Position numbers and translations under genes: made by a program | Notes under the pieces: model-generated | What the model was told of the DNA's origin: nothing | The model's database searches: none | Seen by the model: only the letters and a program-made list of their open reading frames with translations | From: Citrobacter amalonaticus | Lineage (GTDB): Bacteria > Pseudomonadota > Gammaproteobacteria > Enterobacterales > Enterobacteriaceae | Assembly: GCF_018252635.1 (NCBI RefSeq) | Contig: NZ_JAGTXM010000003.1 | Location: forward strand, 124,001-188,000 | Direction: 5' to 3' | Length of the DNA stretch: 64,000 bases | Shown here: positions 1 to 11,772 of the stretch, one piece after another | Layout: the number at the start of each line of letters is the position of its first letter | Numbering within the stretch: position 1 is the stretch's first letter

Positions 1-1206
1 ACGCGTTTCATAATCAATTCGCAACAAAAACATGATGGCCGTCGACATAATCAGCAAACTCGAGCCACCATAACTGATGAGCGGCAGCGTCAGACCTTTG
101 GTTGGCAGCATGCCTGCCGCCGCGCCGACGTTCACCAGTGCCTGAAAACTAAACCAAATCCCGATGGAACAGGCCAAAAATCCGGAAAAACGGTGGTCGA
201 TCTCCAGCGCTTTGCGGCCTATCGACATCGCGCGAAAAGCGACGAAGAATACCATTAAAAGCGCCAATACCACACCGATATAACCCAGTTCTTCCCCAAT
301 GATGGCGAAGATAAAGTCCGTATGTGCTTCCGGCAGATACTCCAGTTTCTGTACCGAGTTGCCCAGTCCCTGTCCCCACATTTCACCGCGACCAAACGCC
401 ATCAGCGACTGAGTAAGCTGGTATCCGCTACCAAACGGATCTTCCCACGGGTTCCAGAACGAGGTTACGCGGCGAATACGATACGGTTCGGCGAGAATCA
501 GCAGCACGACCGCTGAAATCCCCATGCCGATAATGGCAATGAACTGCCATAACTTTGCCCCGGCCAGAAACAGCATCGCCAGCGTGGTCACAAATAACAC
601 CACCACCGTACCGAGGTCAGGCTGCGCCAGCAGCAGGATCGCCAGTACCAGAATCACGCCCATCGGCTTCAGGAAGCCGCGCAGGTTATTACGAACTTCG
701 TCAACCTTGCGCACCAGGTAGTTCGCCAGATAGCAGAACAGCGACAGCTTGGTAAATTCCGCTGGCTGAATACGCAGAGGACCTAATGCGATCCAACGCG
801 ATGCCCCGTTCACCGAACTACCCACCACCAGCACGATCAGCAGCATAATGATCGAGGCGATCAGCATCGTGGTGCTGTACTTCTGCCAGAACTCCATGGG
901 CAGACGCAGCGTGATCATCGCCAGACAAAATGCCAGAAAAATATAGAGCGCATCACGCTTGGCAAACAGGAACGGATCGCCCGCCAGACGTTGACCTACC
1001 GGCATGGATGCCGACGTCACCATGATAAAACCGATCGCCGCGAGGCCTAACGTCAGCCACAGCAGCACGCGATCGTACATGATCAGACTGTCGGAATCTT
1101 TAGCCCGCGAGCCCATCACCCAGCCTTTAAGCGCCGCAAAGATCCATCCCAGGATGCCAAATCCCGGTAAGCGCGGTAGCCTCAGGCGAGGGAGAGATAA
1201 ACGCAT
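1..1206 (-). CDS. ftsW: FtsW, lipid II polymerase of the divisome (partial, C-terminus cut by window edge)
   Basis: SEDS-family polytopic inner-membrane protein that polymerises septal glycan from lipid II together with FtsI. The reading frame is open from an ATG at 1206 to the window edge: 402 codons, against 414 residues in E. coli, so only about a dozen C-terminal residues are missing. The N-terminus (MRLSLPRL) and the last visible residues (LLRIDYETR) match the E. coli protein as I know it. Its ATG overlaps the murD stop by one base (TGATG), which suggests translational coupling inside the dcw cluster. The gene runs off the edge, so no terminator can be judged. Confidence 0.97.
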   Translation of the reverse strand, partial: MRLSLPRLRLPRLPGFGILGWIFAALKGWVMGSRAKDSDSLIMYDRVLLWLTLGLAAIGFIMVTSASMPVGQRLAGDPFLFAKRDALYIFLAFCLAMITLRLPMEFWQKYSTTMLIASIIMLLIVLVVGSSVNGASRWIALGPLRIQPAEFTKLSLFCYLANYLVRKVDEVRNNLRGFLKPMGVILVLAILLLAQPDLGTVVVLFVTTLAMLFLAGAKLWQFIAIIGMGISAVVLLILAEPYRIRRVTSFWNPWEDPFGSGYQLTQSLMAFGRGEMWGQGLGNSVQKLEYLPEAHTDFIFAIIGEELGYIGVVLALLMVFFVAFRAMSIGRKALEIDHRFSGFLACSIGIWFSFQALVNVGAAAGMLPTKGLTLPLISYGGSSLLIMSTAIMFLLRIDYETR

Positions 1207-2522
1207 CAACCCAACTCCTTCGCCAGACGGGTAAAGACATCGCCCCGTTGTTCAAAATTCTTAAACTGATCGAGGCTGGCGCAGGCCGGAGACAACAGCA
1301 CCATATCGCCCGCCTGTAGACGCGGCGCCAGCAGACGCATCGCCTCTTCCATCGTTTCGGTTTGTTCCGCAATTTCCGGACGCAGCGCCGCCAGTTGTGC
1401 GCCATCGCGACCAAAGCAGTACAAACGCACGCGATCGCCTTCCAGATAACGGCTCAGCGAAGAGAAGTCCGCCGACTTACCATCGCCGCCCAGCAGCAGG
1501 TGCAGCGTACCGTCAACATGCAGGCCGTTCAGCGCCGCTTCGGTGCTGCCGACATTGGTCGCTTTCGAGTCGTTAATCCAGCGTACGCCGTTATGCTCCA
1601 GTGCGAGCTGGAAGCGATGCGCAAGACCGGTGAACGTCGTCAATGCTTTCAGGCTGCTGGAACGCGGTAAACCTGCCGCATCCGCCAGCGCCAGCGCCGC
1701 CAGGGCGTTAGTGTAGTTATGCTGGCCGGAAAGTTTCATCTCTTTCACATTCAGCACTTTCTCCCCCTTTACCCGCAGCCAGGTCTCGCCCTGCTGGCGG
1801 TTAAGGTGGTAATCGCCCATGTTGACGCCAAAGCTCACGCAGCGCTCATCGGCACCACGAATCGGCATCGTCAACGCATCATCAGCATTGACCACACAGA
1901 CTTTTGCATGCTCGTATACGCGCAGTTTTGCCGCGCGATACTGCTGTAAACCAAACGGATACCGGTCCATGTGATCTTCGGTAACGTTCAGAATGGTGGC
2001 TGCGACCGCCTGCAGGCTGAACGTGGTTTCCAGCTGGAAGCTGGAGAGTTCAAGCACATACAGCTCGCGTTCAGCATCCAGCAACATCAAGGCAGGCAGA
2101 CCAATATTGCCGCCAACGCCGACGTTCACACCTGCCGCTTTCGCCATTTCACCGACCAGGGTCGTGACGGTACTTTTCCCGTTAGAACCGGTGATCGCCA
2201 CAATGGGTGCCTGCGCTTCACGGCAAAACAACTCGATATCGCCAACGATCTCAACGCCCGCATCAGCCGCTGCGCTCAGTGACGGATGCGCGAGGGCGAT
2301 ACCAGGGCTTGCCACAATCAGATCCGCCGCCAATAACCAGTCGTCGTTCAGACTGCCGACATGGCGCTCTACCGCTTCTGGTAACTTATCCAGCCCCGGC
2401 GGTGTCGCCCGGGTATCCATCACACGAGGGGTTACGCCACGGGCGAGGAAAAAGTCCACGCAAGAGAGTCCGGTTAACCCCAGACCGATAATGACGACGT
2501 TTTTACCCTGGTAATCAGCCAT
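1206..2522 (-). CDS. murD: UDP-N-acetylmuramoylalanine--D-glutamate ligase MurD
   Basis: Cytoplasmic Mur ligase that adds D-glutamate to UDP-MurNAc-L-Ala using ATP. The protein has 438 residues, the same as E. coli. An N-terminal Rossmann-type segment ([11 protein letters not shown]) is followed by the ATP-binding loop GSNGKST near residue 112 and the Mur ligase central and C-terminal domains ([19 protein letters not shown]). It lies 2 bp downstream of mraY and overlaps ftsW by one base. No anomaly is seen. Confidence 0.98.
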   Translation of the reverse strand: MADYQGKNVVIIGLGLTGLSCVDFFLARGVTPRVMDTRATPPGLDKLPEAVERHVGSLNDDWLLAADLIVASPGIALAHPSLSAAADAGVEIVGDIELFCREAQAPIVAITGSNGKSTVTTLVGEMAKAAGVNVGVGGNIGLPALMLLDAERELYVLELSSFQLETTFSLQAVAATILNVTEDHMDRYPFGLQQYRAAKLRVYEHAKVCVVNADDALTMPIRGADERCVSFGVNMGDYHLNRQQGETWLRVKGEKVLNVKEMKLSGQHNYTNALAALALADAAGLPRSSSLKALTTFTGLAHRFQLALEHNGVRWINDSKATNVGSTEAALNGLHVDGTLHLLLGGDGKSADFSSLSRYLEGDRVRLYCFGRDGAQLAALRPEIAEQTETMEEAMRLLAPRLQAGDMVLLSPACASLDQFKNFEQRGDVFTRLAKELG

Positions 2523-2524
2523 GA

Positions 2525-3607
2525 TTAACGTACCTTCAGCGTTGCCAGGCCAATCAGGACCAGCATCAGCGAAATAATCCAGAAGCGCACAATCACGCGC
2601 GGTTCCGGCCAGCCTTTCAGTTCGTAGTGATGATGAATCGGCGCCATGCGGAAAATGCGCTGACCGCGCAGTTTGAAGGAGCCGACCTGCAGAATCACCG
2701 ACAGCGTCTCAACCACAAACACCCCACCCATGATCACCAGCAGGAACTCCTGACGCAGTAGTACGGCGATAATGCCAAGCGCGCCGCCCAGCGCCAGCGA
2801 TCCGACGTCGCCCATGAAGACCTGCGCCGGATAGGTGTTAAACCACAGGAAGCCTAAGCCCGCCCCGACAATCGCCGTACAGACAATCACCAGTTCGCCA
2901 GCATGGCGTAAGTACGGAATATGCAAATAGTTGGCAAAATTCATGTTACCGGTCGCCCACGCCACCAGCGCAAAACCGGCTGCCACAAAAACAGTGGGCA
3001 TGATCGCCAGACCATCCAGACCGTCAGTCAGGTTCACCGCGTTGCCGGTGCCGACAATCACGAAGTACGCCAGCAACACGTAGAACAGCCCCAGTTGCGG
3101 CATCACGTCTTTGAAAAACGGCACCACCAGCTCTGTCGCCGGCGTATCTTTCCCGGCGAGGTACAGCGCGAAGGCCACACCCAGCGCAATGACCGACATC
3201 CAGAAGTATTTCCAGCGCGCAATCAGGCCCTTGGTGTCTTTGCGAACCACTTTGCGGTAGTCATCGACGAAGCCGATAATGCCGTAACCAATCAGCACCA
3301 CCAACACGCACCAGACATACGGGTTTGACGGATAGGCCCACAGCAGAACAGAAATGACGATCGCGGTGAGGATCATGATCCCGCCCATCGTTGGCGTGCC
3401 GCGTTTGCTGAAGTGGGACTCCGGACCATCGTTACGCACGACCTGGCCGAAGGAGAGTTTTTGCAGACGGGCGATCATGCGCGGGCCCATCCACAATGAG
3501 ATGAACAGCGCGGTCAGCAGGCTGACAATGGCGCGAAACGTCAGATAGGAAAAGACGTTAAAGCCGGAATAATATTTGACCAAATGTTCGGCCAGCCAAA
3601 CTAGCAT
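2525..3607 (-). CDS. mraY: Phospho-N-acetylmuramoyl-pentapeptide transferase MraY
   Basis: Integral membrane enzyme that moves phospho-MurNAc-pentapeptide from UDP onto undecaprenyl phosphate, making lipid I. The protein has 360 residues with about ten hydrophobic segments. The family signatures are visible: the aspartate-rich [14 protein letters not shown], and the HHH cluster in [13 protein letters not shown]. The start overlaps the end of murF by 7 bp (3601-3607), the tight packing usual in this cluster. Confidence 0.98.
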   Translation of the reverse strand: MLVWLAEHLVKYYSGFNVFSYLTFRAIVSLLTALFISLWMGPRMIARLQKLSFGQVVRNDGPESHFSKRGTPTMGGIMILTAIVISVLLWAYPSNPYVWCVLVVLIGYGIIGFVDDYRKVVRKDTKGLIARWKYFWMSVIALGVAFALYLAGKDTPATELVVPFFKDVMPQLGLFYVLLAYFVIVGTGNAVNLTDGLDGLAIMPTVFVAAGFALVAWATGNMNFANYLHIPYLRHAGELVIVCTAIVGAGLGFLWFNTYPAQVFMGDVGSLALGGALGIIAVLLRQEFLLVIMGGVFVVETLSVILQVGSFKLRGQRIFRMAPIHHHYELKGWPEPRVIVRFWIISLMLVLIGLATLKVR

Positions 3608-4959
3608 GATCCTTTCTCCTGTAATGCGCGTACGACCTCTTCCATGGCGGCACTACGTGAACCCTTCACCAAAATGGTAATAATCTGTTGCTCTACAATT
3701 AGCGTGCGCAGACGAGCGATCAGCGCGGGCTTATCCGCAAAATGTTCACCGACGCCGCTTGCCTTGCTGATAGCTTTGCTCAGTTTTCCTGAACTCAATA
3801 CGCAGTCGATGCCCGCCGCTTTCGCCGCCTCACCCACCTGCACATGACAGGCTTCGCTCTCTGCGCCCAGTTCGGCCATATCACCAACAACCAGTACCCG
3901 GTATCCCGGCATTTCGGACAGCACCTGTACCGCGGCGGTCATTGAGCCGACGTTGGCGTTATACGAGTCATCGAGCAACAGTTGGTTTTCCGCTAACTGA
4001 ACAGGGAACAGACGCCCTGGCACCGCTTTTAAGTTCGCAAGACCGGTTTTAATGGCTTCAGGCGTCGCACCAACGGCCATCGACAGCGCGGCAGCCGCCA
4101 GCGCATTGGCGATATTGTGACGCCCCGGCAACGGCAGCAGTACGTCAATGCTTCCACCTGGTGTCTGTAACGAAAACTCGGTACCGTGCGAGGTCACATG
4201 TACGTTGGTCGCCGTGAAATCGCTATTGGTGGCATTCGGTGAAAAACGCCAGACCTTGCGCTCGCCAATAATGCTTTGCCAGTTCAGCCAGTCATTGTTG
4301 TCAGCATTCATAATGGCGATGCCGTTGTCAGGCAAACCGGTATAAATCTCACCTTTCGCTTTCGCCACACCGGCCAGAGAGCCGAAACCTTCCAGATGCG
4401 CCGCTGCCAGATTGTTGACCAGCGCGGCTTCCGGACGCGTCAGGCTAACGGTCCAGGCGATTTCACCCTGGTGATTGGCACCAAGTTCAATGACGGCAAA
4501 GTCATCATCACGGGTTAAGCGCAACAGCGTCATCGGCACGCCGATATCGTTGTTAAGATTTCCTGCAGTGTAGAGCGTTTTGCCACACTGGCTGAGGATC
4601 GCCGCCGTCATCTCTTTTACCGAGGTTTTACCCGACGATCCGGTGAGCGCCACTACGCGCGCCGGCACCTGTGAGCGCACCCACGCGGCCAGTTCGCCAA
4701 AGGCCAGACGGGTGTCTTTCACAATCACCTGCGGCAAATCAACCGCCAGCGGACGGCTGACCAGCAGCGCACCCGCCCCGCCCGCTTTTGCCTGTTCGGC
4801 AAAATCATGAGCATCAAAACGTTCGCCTTTGAGCGCCACAAAAAGGCAGCCTGGCGTGAGCTTACGCGTATCGGTGGTGACGGCATCGAGAGACAGATCG
4901 TCCCCTTTCAGTTCGCCGCCGAGAATACCGGCAAGTTGGCTGAGCGTTACGCGAATCAT
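3601..4959 (-). CDS. murF: UDP-MurNAc-tripeptide--D-Ala-D-Ala ligase MurF
   Basis: Adds D-alanyl-D-alanine to UDP-MurNAc-tripeptide to finish the cytoplasmic pentapeptide precursor. The protein has 452 residues, as in E. coli. The P-loop GSSGKTS near residue 107 and the Mur ligase motifs [13 protein letters not shown] and DDSYNAN are present. It overlaps both neighbours, murE (4956-4959) and mraY (3601-3607), which supports one polycistronic unit. Confidence 0.98.
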   Translation of the reverse strand: MIRVTLSQLAGILGGELKGDDLSLDAVTTDTRKLTPGCLFVALKGERFDAHDFAEQAKAGGAGALLVSRPLAVDLPQVIVKDTRLAFGELAAWVRSQVPARVVALTGSSGKTSVKEMTAAILSQCGKTLYTAGNLNNDIGVPMTLLRLTRDDDFAVIELGANHQGEIAWTVSLTRPEAALVNNLAAAHLEGFGSLAGVAKAKGEIYTGLPDNGIAIMNADNNDWLNWQSIIGERKVWRFSPNATNSDFTATNVHVTSHGTEFSLQTPGGSIDVLLPLPGRHNIANALAAAALSMAVGATPEAIKTGLANLKAVPGRLFPVQLAENQLLLDDSYNANVGSMTAAVQVLSEMPGYRVLVVGDMAELGAESEACHVQVGEAAKAAGIDCVLSSGKLSKAISKASGVGEHFADKPALIARLRTLIVEQQIITILVKGSRSAAMEEVVRALQEKGSC

Positions 4960-6443
4960 GCGATAACTCCCAGCAGACGCGCCGCAGTGACCCGATCGGA
5001 ATAGTCGAGACGCTGAGTCCCCACAATCTGGTAATCCTCGTGGCCTTTGCCCGCCACCAGCACCACATCGTTGTCTTTCGCCTGCATAATGGCGTTGGTC
5101 ACCGCTTCTGCGCGGCCTTCCATCACTTTTGCCCGACCGGCATCCAGCATACCCGCCAGAATGTCGTCGATAATGGCGCGCGGCTCTTCCGTACGCGGAT
5201 TGTCGTCCGTTACGACCACAACGTCAGCAAACTCTTCGGCAATCGCCCCCATGAGTGGGCGCTTACCTTTATCGCGATCGCCGCCGCAGCCAAAAACGCA
5301 CCAGAGTTGTCCGGTGCAGTGCAGACGTGCTGCCTGCAGCGCTTTTTCCAGCGCATCAGGGGTATGGGCGTAATCAACCACCACGGTGGTTTTACCCGGC
5401 GCGCTAAAGACTTCCATGCGCCCACAAACCGGCTGCAGATGTGCGGCAGTTTTCAGCAGGTCAGCGAGTGGATAGCCCAGCGCCAGAAGGGTTGCCAGCG
5501 CCAGCAGCAGATTGCTTACGTTAAACGCCCCCATCAGGTGGCTTTCAATCTCACCCTCGCCCCAGCTTGAGGCAAAGCGGATAGTCGCGCCGCTGTCGTG
5601 ATAATTCACCTCAACCGCCTTCAGCCAGCGACCGTGGCAGTTAGGGTTGATATGGTCTTCCATCGAAACGGCCACGGCATCCGGCAGATTTGCCAACCAG
5701 CGGCGACCCACTTCATCATCCGCATTAATAATCGCCTGCCCGCAATGGTGCGTAGAGAAGAGCAGCCATTTCGCGGCTTCGTAATGCTCCATATCACCGT
5801 GATAATCCAGATGGTCGCGGCTTAAATTGGTAAATACCGAGGCGGCAAATTTCAGCGCCGCGACGCGATGCTGGACCAGACCGTGGGAAGAGACTTCCAT
5901 CGCGCATAAGGTAGCACCCTGTTCGACCAGTCCTGCCAGCGCTTGCTGGACGTCAACGGCCGAGCCAGTGGTATTTTCCGTTGGGATCACTTTACCAAGC
6001 AGACCGTTACCGACCGTGCCCATCACTGCGCTGGTTTCACCGAGCAGTTGGCTCCACTGGGCCAGCAGTTGGGTTGTGGTGGTTTTACCGTTCGTGCCGG
6101 TTACACCAACCAGACGCATATTTTCAGATGGCTCGTGATAAAAACGGCCCGCCAGTGCAGATAAGCGCTCGTTAAGCTGGCTGAGATAGATAACCGGTAC
6201 GCCATGCATTTCACGCACTTCGCCATCGGTCGCCTCATCTTTCGCCTCTGCAATAATGGCAGCCACACCTTGCGCTATCGCCTGCGGGATATATCGACGC
6301 CCGTCCGCCTGATGACCAACCACTGCCACAAAGAGATCGCCCGACGCAGCCACACGGCTGTCGAGTGTCATCTCTCGCAGTTCTCGCGCAGGTAAACCTG
6401 ATACCCACGGAGCAAGAAGGTCGCGCAAATTACGATCTGCCAC
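4956..6443 (-). CDS. murE: UDP-MurNAc-L-Ala-D-Glu--meso-diaminopimelate ligase MurE
   Basis: Adds meso-diaminopimelate to UDP-MurNAc-L-Ala-D-Glu. The protein has 495 residues, the E. coli length. The P-loop GTNGKTTTT lies near residue 116. The DNPR motif (DDNPRTEEP), which identifies the diaminopimelate-type rather than the lysine-type enzyme, is present, as expected for a Gram-negative wall. It overlaps the 3' end of ftsI by 14 bp. Confidence 0.98.
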   Translation of the reverse strand: MADRNLRDLLAPWVSGLPARELREMTLDSRVAASGDLFVAVVGHQADGRRYIPQAIAQGVAAIIAEAKDEATDGEVREMHGVPVIYLSQLNERLSALAGRFYHEPSENMRLVGVTGTNGKTTTTQLLAQWSQLLGETSAVMGTVGNGLLGKVIPTENTTGSAVDVQQALAGLVEQGATLCAMEVSSHGLVQHRVAALKFAASVFTNLSRDHLDYHGDMEHYEAAKWLLFSTHHCGQAIINADDEVGRRWLANLPDAVAVSMEDHINPNCHGRWLKAVEVNYHDSGATIRFASSWGEGEIESHLMGAFNVSNLLLALATLLALGYPLADLLKTAAHLQPVCGRMEVFSAPGKTTVVVDYAHTPDALEKALQAARLHCTGQLWCVFGCGGDRDKGKRPLMGAIAEEFADVVVVTDDNPRTEEPRAIIDDILAGMLDAGRAKVMEGRAEAVTNAIMQAKDNDVVLVAGKGHEDYQIVGTQRLDYSDRVTAARLLGVIA

Positions 6444-8196
6444 CTGTTCCCTCGCCTTGATTAATTACGAATTCACTTTTTTCGCCCGTTGCCAGCGCAT
6501 CTGGTTCGATGTTCATGGTGCGCAGAACGCCGCCCATGATGGCACCAAATACCGGCGCGGAAACGGCGCCACCGTAGTATTTACCCGCCTGCGGATCGTT
6601 GATCACAACAACCAGCGCGAAGCGCGGCTGACTCGCAGGCGCAACGCCTGCGGTATAAGCAATGTATTTATTGATGTAGCGGCCATCGGGGCCAACTTTT
6701 TTTGCCGTACCGGTTTTAATGGCAATGCGATAGCCTTTAATCGCTGCCTTCACACCGCCGCCGCCCGGCAGCGCCACGCTTTCCATCATGTGCACAACGG
6801 TACGTACGGTCGATTCCGGGAAAATACGCTCACCGGGAACCGGAGGATCAACTTTGGTGATCGACAGTGGGCGATATACGCCGTAGCTGCCAATCGTTGC
6901 GTAGACTCGCGCTAACTGTAACGGCGTTACCATTAGCCCGTAGCCGAAAGAGAAGGTGGCCCTCTCTATGTCAGACCACCGTTGTTTTTGAGGATATAAG
7001 CCACTGCGTTCTCCGACCAACCCCAAATTGGTCGCCTTTCCCAGCCCAAAACGTGAGTAAGTATCTACTAACGCTGAGGACGGCATCGCTAACGCCAGCT
7101 TAGAAACACCGACGTTACTCGACTTCTGTAAAACCCCGGTCAGGGTCAATTCGCTGTAACGCGCCACGTCTTTGATTTCGTGACCGTTAATTCGGTATGG
7201 GACGGTATTGAGCACGCTGTTTTCCCGCACCACGCCACGCTGGAGCGCGGTCATCACCACCATCGGTTTGACGGTTGAGCCCGGCTCAAAAACATCGGTA
7301 ATGGTACGGTTACGCATCGCATCTTTCGGCGTGCCGCTCAGGTTATTCGGGTTATAGGAGGGACTGTTCGCCATTGCCAGCACTTCACCGGTACTGACAT
7401 CCACCAGTACCGCGCTTCCGGATTCCGCCTTGTTAAACGCCACGGCATTGTTTAGCTCGCGATACACCAGCGCCTGCAGGCGTTCGTCAATGCTCAGCGC
7501 AAGGTTATGCGCCGCCTGGCTGTCGGTAGAGGAGATATCTTCAATGACGCGACCATAGCGGTCTTTACGCACAATACGCTCGCCCGGTTGACCGGTAAGC
7601 CATTTGTCAAAACTCTTCTCAACGCCTTCAATCCCCTGACTATCGACGTTGGTGAAACCAATGAGGTGAGCGGTTACTTCACCGGAAGGATAGTAACGAC
7701 GGGACTCTTCGCGCAGATAAATGCCCGGCAGCTTCAGCTTTTTGATGTAATCCGCCATATCCGGGTTTAACTGACGCGCCAGATAGATAAAGCGCCCTTT
7801 CGGGTTAGCGTTGATACGAGCAGCGAGCTGATCAAGAGGGATATTCAGAGCAGTAGAGAGCGCTCTCCAGCGATCGCCAACGCTAACGCCACCCGCAGCA
7901 TGGACTTCTTTCGGATCGGCCCAGATCGCCTTCACCGGTACGCTGACGGCCAGGGGACGGCCCGAACGGTCGGTAATCATACCGCGCGAGGTCGCCACTT
8001 CCTGTACGCGCAGCGAGCGCATGTCGCCCTGACGCACCAGCATGTCCGGCGCGATAATCTGCAGCCAGGCAACGCGGCCCAGCAGGAAACCCAGCGCCAA
8101 TAAAATGCAGCCGCACAACAACGCAAAACGCCAACTGATAAAGTTGGCCTGTTCTTCCTGACGTTTTGGTTTTAGCGTTTTTGCCGCTGCTTTCAT
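6430..8196 (-). CDS. ftsI: Penicillin-binding protein 3 FtsI, septal transpeptidase
   Basis: Bitopic inner-membrane transpeptidase that cross-links septal peptidoglycan in complex with FtsW. The protein has 588 residues, as in E. coli. A short cytoplasmic tail is followed by one membrane segment (about residues 26-45), a pedestal domain and a transpeptidase domain. The three active-site motifs are visible: STVK (catalytic serine), SSN, and KTG followed by TAKKV. It begins 15 bp after the ftsL stop. No insertion after the motifs suggestive of beta-lactam resistance is seen, although I cannot compare residue by residue. Confidence 0.98.
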   Translation of the reverse strand: MKAAAKTLKPKRQEEQANFISWRFALLCGCILLALGFLLGRVAWLQIIAPDMLVRQGDMRSLRVQEVATSRGMITDRSGRPLAVSVPVKAIWADPKEVHAAGGVSVGDRWRALSTALNIPLDQLAARINANPKGRFIYLARQLNPDMADYIKKLKLPGIYLREESRRYYPSGEVTAHLIGFTNVDSQGIEGVEKSFDKWLTGQPGERIVRKDRYGRVIEDISSTDSQAAHNLALSIDERLQALVYRELNNAVAFNKAESGSAVLVDVSTGEVLAMANSPSYNPNNLSGTPKDAMRNRTITDVFEPGSTVKPMVVMTALQRGVVRENSVLNTVPYRINGHEIKDVARYSELTLTGVLQKSSNVGVSKLALAMPSSALVDTYSRFGLGKATNLGLVGERSGLYPQKQRWSDIERATFSFGYGLMVTPLQLARVYATIGSYGVYRPLSITKVDPPVPGERIFPESTVRTVVHMMESVALPGGGGVKAAIKGYRIAIKTGTAKKVGPDGRYINKYIAYTAGVAPASQPRFALVVVINDPQAGKYYGGAVSAPVFGAIMGGVLRTMNIEPDALATGEKSEFVINQGEGTGGRS

Positions 8197-8211
8197 GCGT
8201 CGCGTTTTTCC

Positions 8212-8577
8212 TTATTTTTGCACTACGATATTTTCTTGTGAGGGATCAACATGCTGCATTTGCAGCTTCTCCGTTGCGATCCGTTCCACCCGGCTATGAT
8301 CGCCGAGCGCGTTCTCCTCAAGGATCAGGTTGCGCCACTCGATATCCAGCGCATCACGTTCCAGAACCAGTTGTTCACGTTGCGCGGTCAGTAACCGTGT
8401 GTGGTGCGCGGTTGTGACCACCGTCACCGCTGTCACAATGATGCAAATGAACAGGCAGAGTGGCAGCTTCCCAAATCGCAAAAGATCGTCACCGATCACG
8501 CCAGGCAAGGCATGGCGCTCGTTGCTTCCAATCGATCCCTTAACTTTGCTGAGGGCTTCTGTCACTCTGCCGATCAT
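8212..8577 (-). CDS. ftsL: Cell division protein FtsL
   Basis: Small bitopic divisome protein of the FtsQLB complex. It has 121 residues, with one hydrophobic membrane segment ([20 protein letters not shown], about residues 35-55) followed by a periplasmic heptad-like stretch (residues about 60-100) that fits the coiled coil used to pair with FtsB. It overlaps the rsmH stop by 4 bp (8574-8577). Length and position match E. coli. Confidence 0.97.
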   Translation of the reverse strand: MIGRVTEALSKVKGSIGSNERHALPGVIGDDLLRFGKLPLCLFICIIVTAVTVVTTAHHTRLLTAQREQLVLERDALDIEWRNLILEENALGDHSRVERIATEKLQMQHVDPSQENIVVQK

Positions 8578-9515
8578 GCGTTCGTCCTCTCTGCAATGCG
8601 CAGAACTGAACTACGGGCACGAGGATTCTCTGCAACCTCTTCTTCACCCGGCATCAACTTGCCTAATGCTCTTAACTCACGACCGCCCAGTTTTTTGAGC
8701 TGCTCTTCCGTCATCGGTAATCCGGCTGGAACCTGCGGACCGCGACTTTGCTCACGCATAAAGCGCTTCACAATCCGGTCTTCCAGCGAATGGAAACTGA
8801 TGATAGAAAGCCGTCCACCCGGGGCCAGTACGCTGAGCGAGCTTTTTAGCGCCTGCTCTATCTCCTCCAGTTCACTGTTCACCCAGATGCGCACCGCCTG
8901 GAAGGTACGGGTCGCGGGATGTTTGAATTTGTCTTTCACCGGCGTTGCCGCGGCGACCACTTCCGCCAGTTCTTTGGTGCGGGTCATGGGCTGTTCGCGG
9001 TTGCGCTCAACGATGGCGCGGGCGATACGCTTGGCAAAACGCTCTTCGCCAAAGGTCTTCAGCACCCAGGCGATATCCGCTTCTTCAGCGGTTTGCAGCC
9101 ATTCAGCAGCCGACTGACCACGAGTGGGATCCATGCGCATATCCAGCGGGCCGTCGCGCATGAAGGAGAAACCGCGCTCAGCGTCGTCAAGTTGCGGAGA
9201 AGAGACACCAAGATCGAGAAGAATCCCATCGATCTTGCCGGTCAGTTCGCGCTCGCCAACATAATCAGCCAGCGCCGAGAAAGGTCCATGAATGATGGAG
9301 AAGCGGGGATCATTGATGGTCTGGGCGACGGCGATCGCCTGCGGATCGCGATCGATTGCCAGCAGACGTCCCTCTTCGCCAAGCTGCGAGAGAATGAGAC
9401 GCGAGTGACCACCGCGACCAAATGTGCCATCAATGTAGATGCCATCAGGGCGAATATTCAGGCCGTTTACGGCCTCGTCCAGCAGCACCGTGGTGTGTTT
9501 AAAATTTTCCATCAT
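8574..9515 (-). CDS. rsmH: 16S rRNA (cytosine-1402-N4)-methyltransferase RsmH
   Basis: SAM-dependent methyltransferase that makes the N4 methyl group of m4Cm1402 in 16S rRNA. The frame is open further upstream, but the start at 9515 ([16 protein letters not shown]) gives 313 residues, the E. coli length, and lies 1 bp after the mraZ stop. The SAM-binding motif [10 protein letters not shown] is at about residue 33, and the C-terminal motif region ([13 protein letters not shown]) is intact. Formerly called mraW; it is the second gene of the dcw cluster. Confidence 0.97.
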   Translation of the reverse strand: MMENFKHTTVLLDEAVNGLNIRPDGIYIDGTFGRGGHSRLILSQLGEEGRLLAIDRDPQAIAVAQTINDPRFSIIHGPFSALADYVGERELTGKIDGILLDLGVSSPQLDDAERGFSFMRDGPLDMRMDPTRGQSAAEWLQTAEEADIAWVLKTFGEERFAKRIARAIVERNREQPMTRTKELAEVVAAATPVKDKFKHPATRTFQAVRIWVNSELEEIEQALKSSLSVLAPGGRLSIISFHSLEDRIVKRFMREQSRGPQVPAGLPMTEEQLKKLGGRELRALGKLMPGEEEVAENPRARSSVLRIAERTNA

Positions 9516-9516
9516 C

Positions 9517-9975
9517 TTATAGAGACAAGTCCTGCAGGCGCTCCGACAACGTTCCGGTCGCACTCTGCTCAGCGTCGATATCTTCCTTGACCTGTTGATA
9601 CCAGGTCGTTTCATCCCACAGTTCAAACTTGTTGAACTGTCCAACCAGCATCACTTCTTTAGTCAGCCCGGCATGTTGCCGCAGGACAGGCGCCACCAGC
9701 AATCGTCCGGCGCTATCCATCTGACATTCACTGGCATGCCCCAACAGTAAACGCTGCACACGGCGCTCTACTGGGTTCATGCTCGACAGACGCGATAATT
9801 TTTGCTCGATAATTTCCCATTCAGGCAGGGGGTAAAGCAGCAGGCACGGGTGATGGATGTCAATGGTACAAACCATTTGACCGGTAGCGCTCTCGATCAG
9901 TTGATCCCGGTAACGGGTAGGCACAGACAAACGCCCTTTACTGTCGAGATTGACTAACGTTGCTCCCCGGAACAT
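9517..9975 (-). CDS. mraZ: Transcriptional regulator MraZ, first gene of the dcw cluster
   Basis: AbrB-like swapped-hairpin DNA-binding protein that represses its own operon. The start at 9975 ([19 protein letters not shown]) gives 152 residues, the E. coli size; an upstream in-frame ATG would read through the operator region and is less likely. Two repeats of the SpoVT/AbrB-like fold are suggested by GRLSVPTRY and [10 protein letters not shown]. An operator of three TGGG-type repeats lies just upstream (9994-10018). Confidence 0.97.
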   Translation of the reverse strand: MFRGATLVNLDSKGRLSVPTRYRDQLIESATGQMVCTIDIHHPCLLLYPLPEWEIIEQKLSRLSSMNPVERRVQRLLLGHASECQMDSAGRLLVAPVLRQHAGLTKEVMLVGQFNKFELWDETTWYQQVKEDIDAEQSATGTLSERLQDLSL

Positions 9976-9993
9976 GCCAGTCTCTCCCCTCAT

Positions 9994-10018
9994 TACCACT
10001 TTACCCCACAAATTCCCA
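9994..10018 (-). promoter_or_regulatory. MraZ operator: three TGGG-type direct repeats
   Basis: Read on the minus strand, TGGGA, TGGGG and TGGTA occur at 10018-10014, 10008-10004 and 9998-9994, each 10 bp from the next. This is the known architecture of the MraZ autoregulatory site in E. coli: TGGGN repeats separated by 5 bp. It lies between the promoter and the mraZ start codon. Confidence 0.85.
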
Positions 10019-10026
10019 CTCAAAGG

Positions 10027-10056
10027 AGTTTACGGAGCGGAGGAAAAGCTTGTCAA
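10027..10056 (-). promoter_or_regulatory. Pmra, main promoter of the dcw cluster
   Basis: On the minus strand a consensus -35 TTGACA (10056-10051) and a -10 TAAACT (10032-10027) are separated by 18 bp. They sit about 50 bp before the mraZ start and match the E. coli mra promoter as I recall it. The downstream MraZ repeats are placed to block transcription. Confidence 0.85.
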
Positions 10057-10541
10057 GCGAGTCACAACGCTTACCTGAGTAAAAAACCCAATGTTTACGG
10101 CTAATATCAGCGTTGATTAAATTCTGTCCAACGAACGAAGCAAATTAACGTCATGAATATTTGTAAGAAAAAAATCCCAAAACTCATCACCGTTTTAAAA
10201 CGAACAATTATTCTCGGGAGAGAATATAAAGTGTCAGTTTGCGACGCGAGCGGCATTTTAGGACATATTGCATCATGAATACAGTCCCTGTTTATGGCTG
10301 CTAACACCGCGCACCGACAAGCCTGCCGAGACATTCACGCTGCGGCGACAAAAAGTGTTTGTTAATTCGGCAATTCACGACAAGCATGTAACAAAATAAT
10401 ACAAATCTAACCTGCCGTTACGTCTCAATAACCTGAAACCGACCCTGTTTCGTTTAAATACGGATTATTTTGGTAAAGTTGAGAAAATTCTAAGGAATAA
10501 TCTTAATTACGATGAGGGTATTGCGGAGAGGAGTTCGATAA
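10057..10541. other. Intergenic region between cra and the mra promoter
   Basis: About 480 bp with no convincing gene. A 75-codon minus-strand frame (10107-10334) with a hydrophobic stretch exists but has no clear ribosome binding site, and I do not call it. Base composition is more AT-rich than in neighbouring genes. A short inverted repeat (GAAAC then GTTTC) is visible near 10435-10452. I see no other recognisable signal. Confidence 0.4.
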
Positions 10542-10574
10542 TCTGCGCCAGAAAAATTTGCCTTCTGACGCAGA
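10542..10574 (-). terminator. Stem-loop downstream of cra
   Basis: A 12-bp arm (TCTGCGCCAGAA) pairs with its partner after a 9-base loop, with one mismatch, starting 13 bp beyond the cra stop codon. On the minus strand no clear T-run follows it, so it may be a 3'-protecting hairpin or a weak terminator rather than a classical one. Confidence 0.45.
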
Positions 10575-10587
10575 ATTCAGAAATTGA

Positions 10588-11592
10588 CTAGCTGCGGCTT
10601 AATACGCCCCGACGATAAAGGTTACGTTTAATGCGCGTTAAACCTGGTTTTGGTTTACGCGGCTCATCCAGACTCGCCAGGACAATTTCCAGCACGCGCT
10701 CAGCGACATCCCGATGGCGCTGCGCCACGGCCAGGACCGGGCACTGCAGGAAATCCAGCAGTTCATTGTCGCCAAAGGTTGCTATCGCCAGGTTGGAAGG
10801 CAGCTTGCCATCACGACGCAGCGTCACATCCATCACCCCCTGCAACAGGGCGAATGAGGTGGTGAACAGCGCCTGCGGCATCGGATGCGTCTCCAGCCAT
10901 TTTTCAAATAGCTGTGCCGCTGCTTCACGCTCATAGCTATTGGCATACAGAAAATTCACTTCACGCGGATCGTCTTTCCAGGCGGTACGGAAGCCCTGCT
11001 CTCGCAGGAAGCTGACGGACAACTCCGGCAACGCGCCCAGATAGAGTACGGTGTCAGCGGGGAACTTACGCAACTCTCCGGCCAGCATTTCGGCATCGTC
11101 CTGATCGGCACCCACGACGCTGGTAAAATGTTCACGATCTAATGCACGATCCAGCGCTACGATTGGGAAGGTATCATTGGCCCAGCGTTGATAGAACGGA
11201 TGTTCCGGCGGCAGCGAGGTGGAGACAATGATCGCATCAACCTGACGCTGTAAAAGATGCTCAATGCAACGCATTTCGTTATCAGGCTGATCTTCCGAAC
11301 AGGCAATCAGCAGTTGGTAACCACGTTGACGCGCCTGACGCTCAAGATAATTCGCAATACGGGTATAGCTTGTGTTCTCAAGATCCGGGATCACCAGACC
11401 GATAGAACGTGTGCGTCCAGCACGTAGCCCGGCAGCCACAGCGTTCGGGTGGTAATTATGCTCACGCACCACCGCCATGACTTTTTCGACAGTCTTGTCG
11501 CTCACGCGGTATTGCTTTGCTTTTCCGTTAATAACGTAGCTTGCAGTCGTTCGCGATACACCCGCCAGCCGAGCGATTTCATCCAGTTTCAC
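10588..11592 (-). CDS. cra: Catabolite repressor/activator Cra (FruR)
   Basis: LacI-family regulator that responds to fructose-1-phosphate or fructose-1,6-bisphosphate and switches between glycolysis and gluconeogenesis. The GTG start at 11592 ([20 protein letters not shown]) gives 334 residues, the E. coli length; the frame stays open 16 codons further up but without the family N-terminus. The N-terminal helix-turn-helix (residues 1-25) and hinge are followed by a periplasmic-binding-protein-like domain ([13 protein letters not shown] onward). It is a single gene between the mra promoter and ilvIH. Confidence 0.97.
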   Translation of the reverse strand: MKLDEIARLAGVSRTTASYVINGKAKQYRVSDKTVEKVMAVVREHNYHPNAVAAGLRAGRTRSIGLVIPDLENTSYTRIANYLERQARQRGYQLLIACSEDQPDNEMRCIEHLLQRQVDAIIVSTSLPPEHPFYQRWANDTFPIVALDRALDREHFTSVVGADQDDAEMLAGELRKFPADTVLYLGALPELSVSFLREQGFRTAWKDDPREVNFLYANSYEREAAAQLFEKWLETHPMPQALFTTSFALLQGVMDVTLRRDGKLPSNLAIATFGDNELLDFLQCPVLAVAQRHRDVAERVLEIVLASLDEPRKPKPGLTRIKRNLYRRGVLSRS

Positions 11593-11718
11593 AATTGCCC
11601 CTTGCGTAAAATGTACAAACCATAACCATTGTAACGGCATGGGTTAAAATCGGTAACATCTAAGCGCAGAATAGTTACTGCGGCAACCGCTTTTATTCCG
11701 GGTTACCACGGATTTCGC

Positions 11719-11748
11719 AAAAAAATGCCCAACGGAAGAGGTTGGGCA
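11719..11748 (-). terminator. Rho-independent terminator of ilvIH
   Basis: On the minus strand an 8-bp perfect stem (TGCCCAAC / GTTGGGCA) with a 7-base loop is followed by seven T residues (11725-11719). It lies 24 bp downstream of the ilvH stop. Confidence 0.9.
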
Positions 11749-11772
11749 GTTGAATTAACGCAAAGAGAACGA

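Noticed and set aside
1971-2514. Long plus-strand frames opposite murD, and many similar long frames opposite or within other genes (for example 16713-17624, 17633-18568, 37957-39171)
   Set aside because: They lie antisense to, or out of frame in, genes with clear family identity. High-GC third positions produce such long antisense frames by chance.
10107-10334. 75-codon minus-strand frame with a hydrophobic stretch between cra and mraZ
   Set aside because: No clear ribosome binding site and no recognised homologue; the frame lies in an AT-rich control region. It is kept only as a weak possibility.
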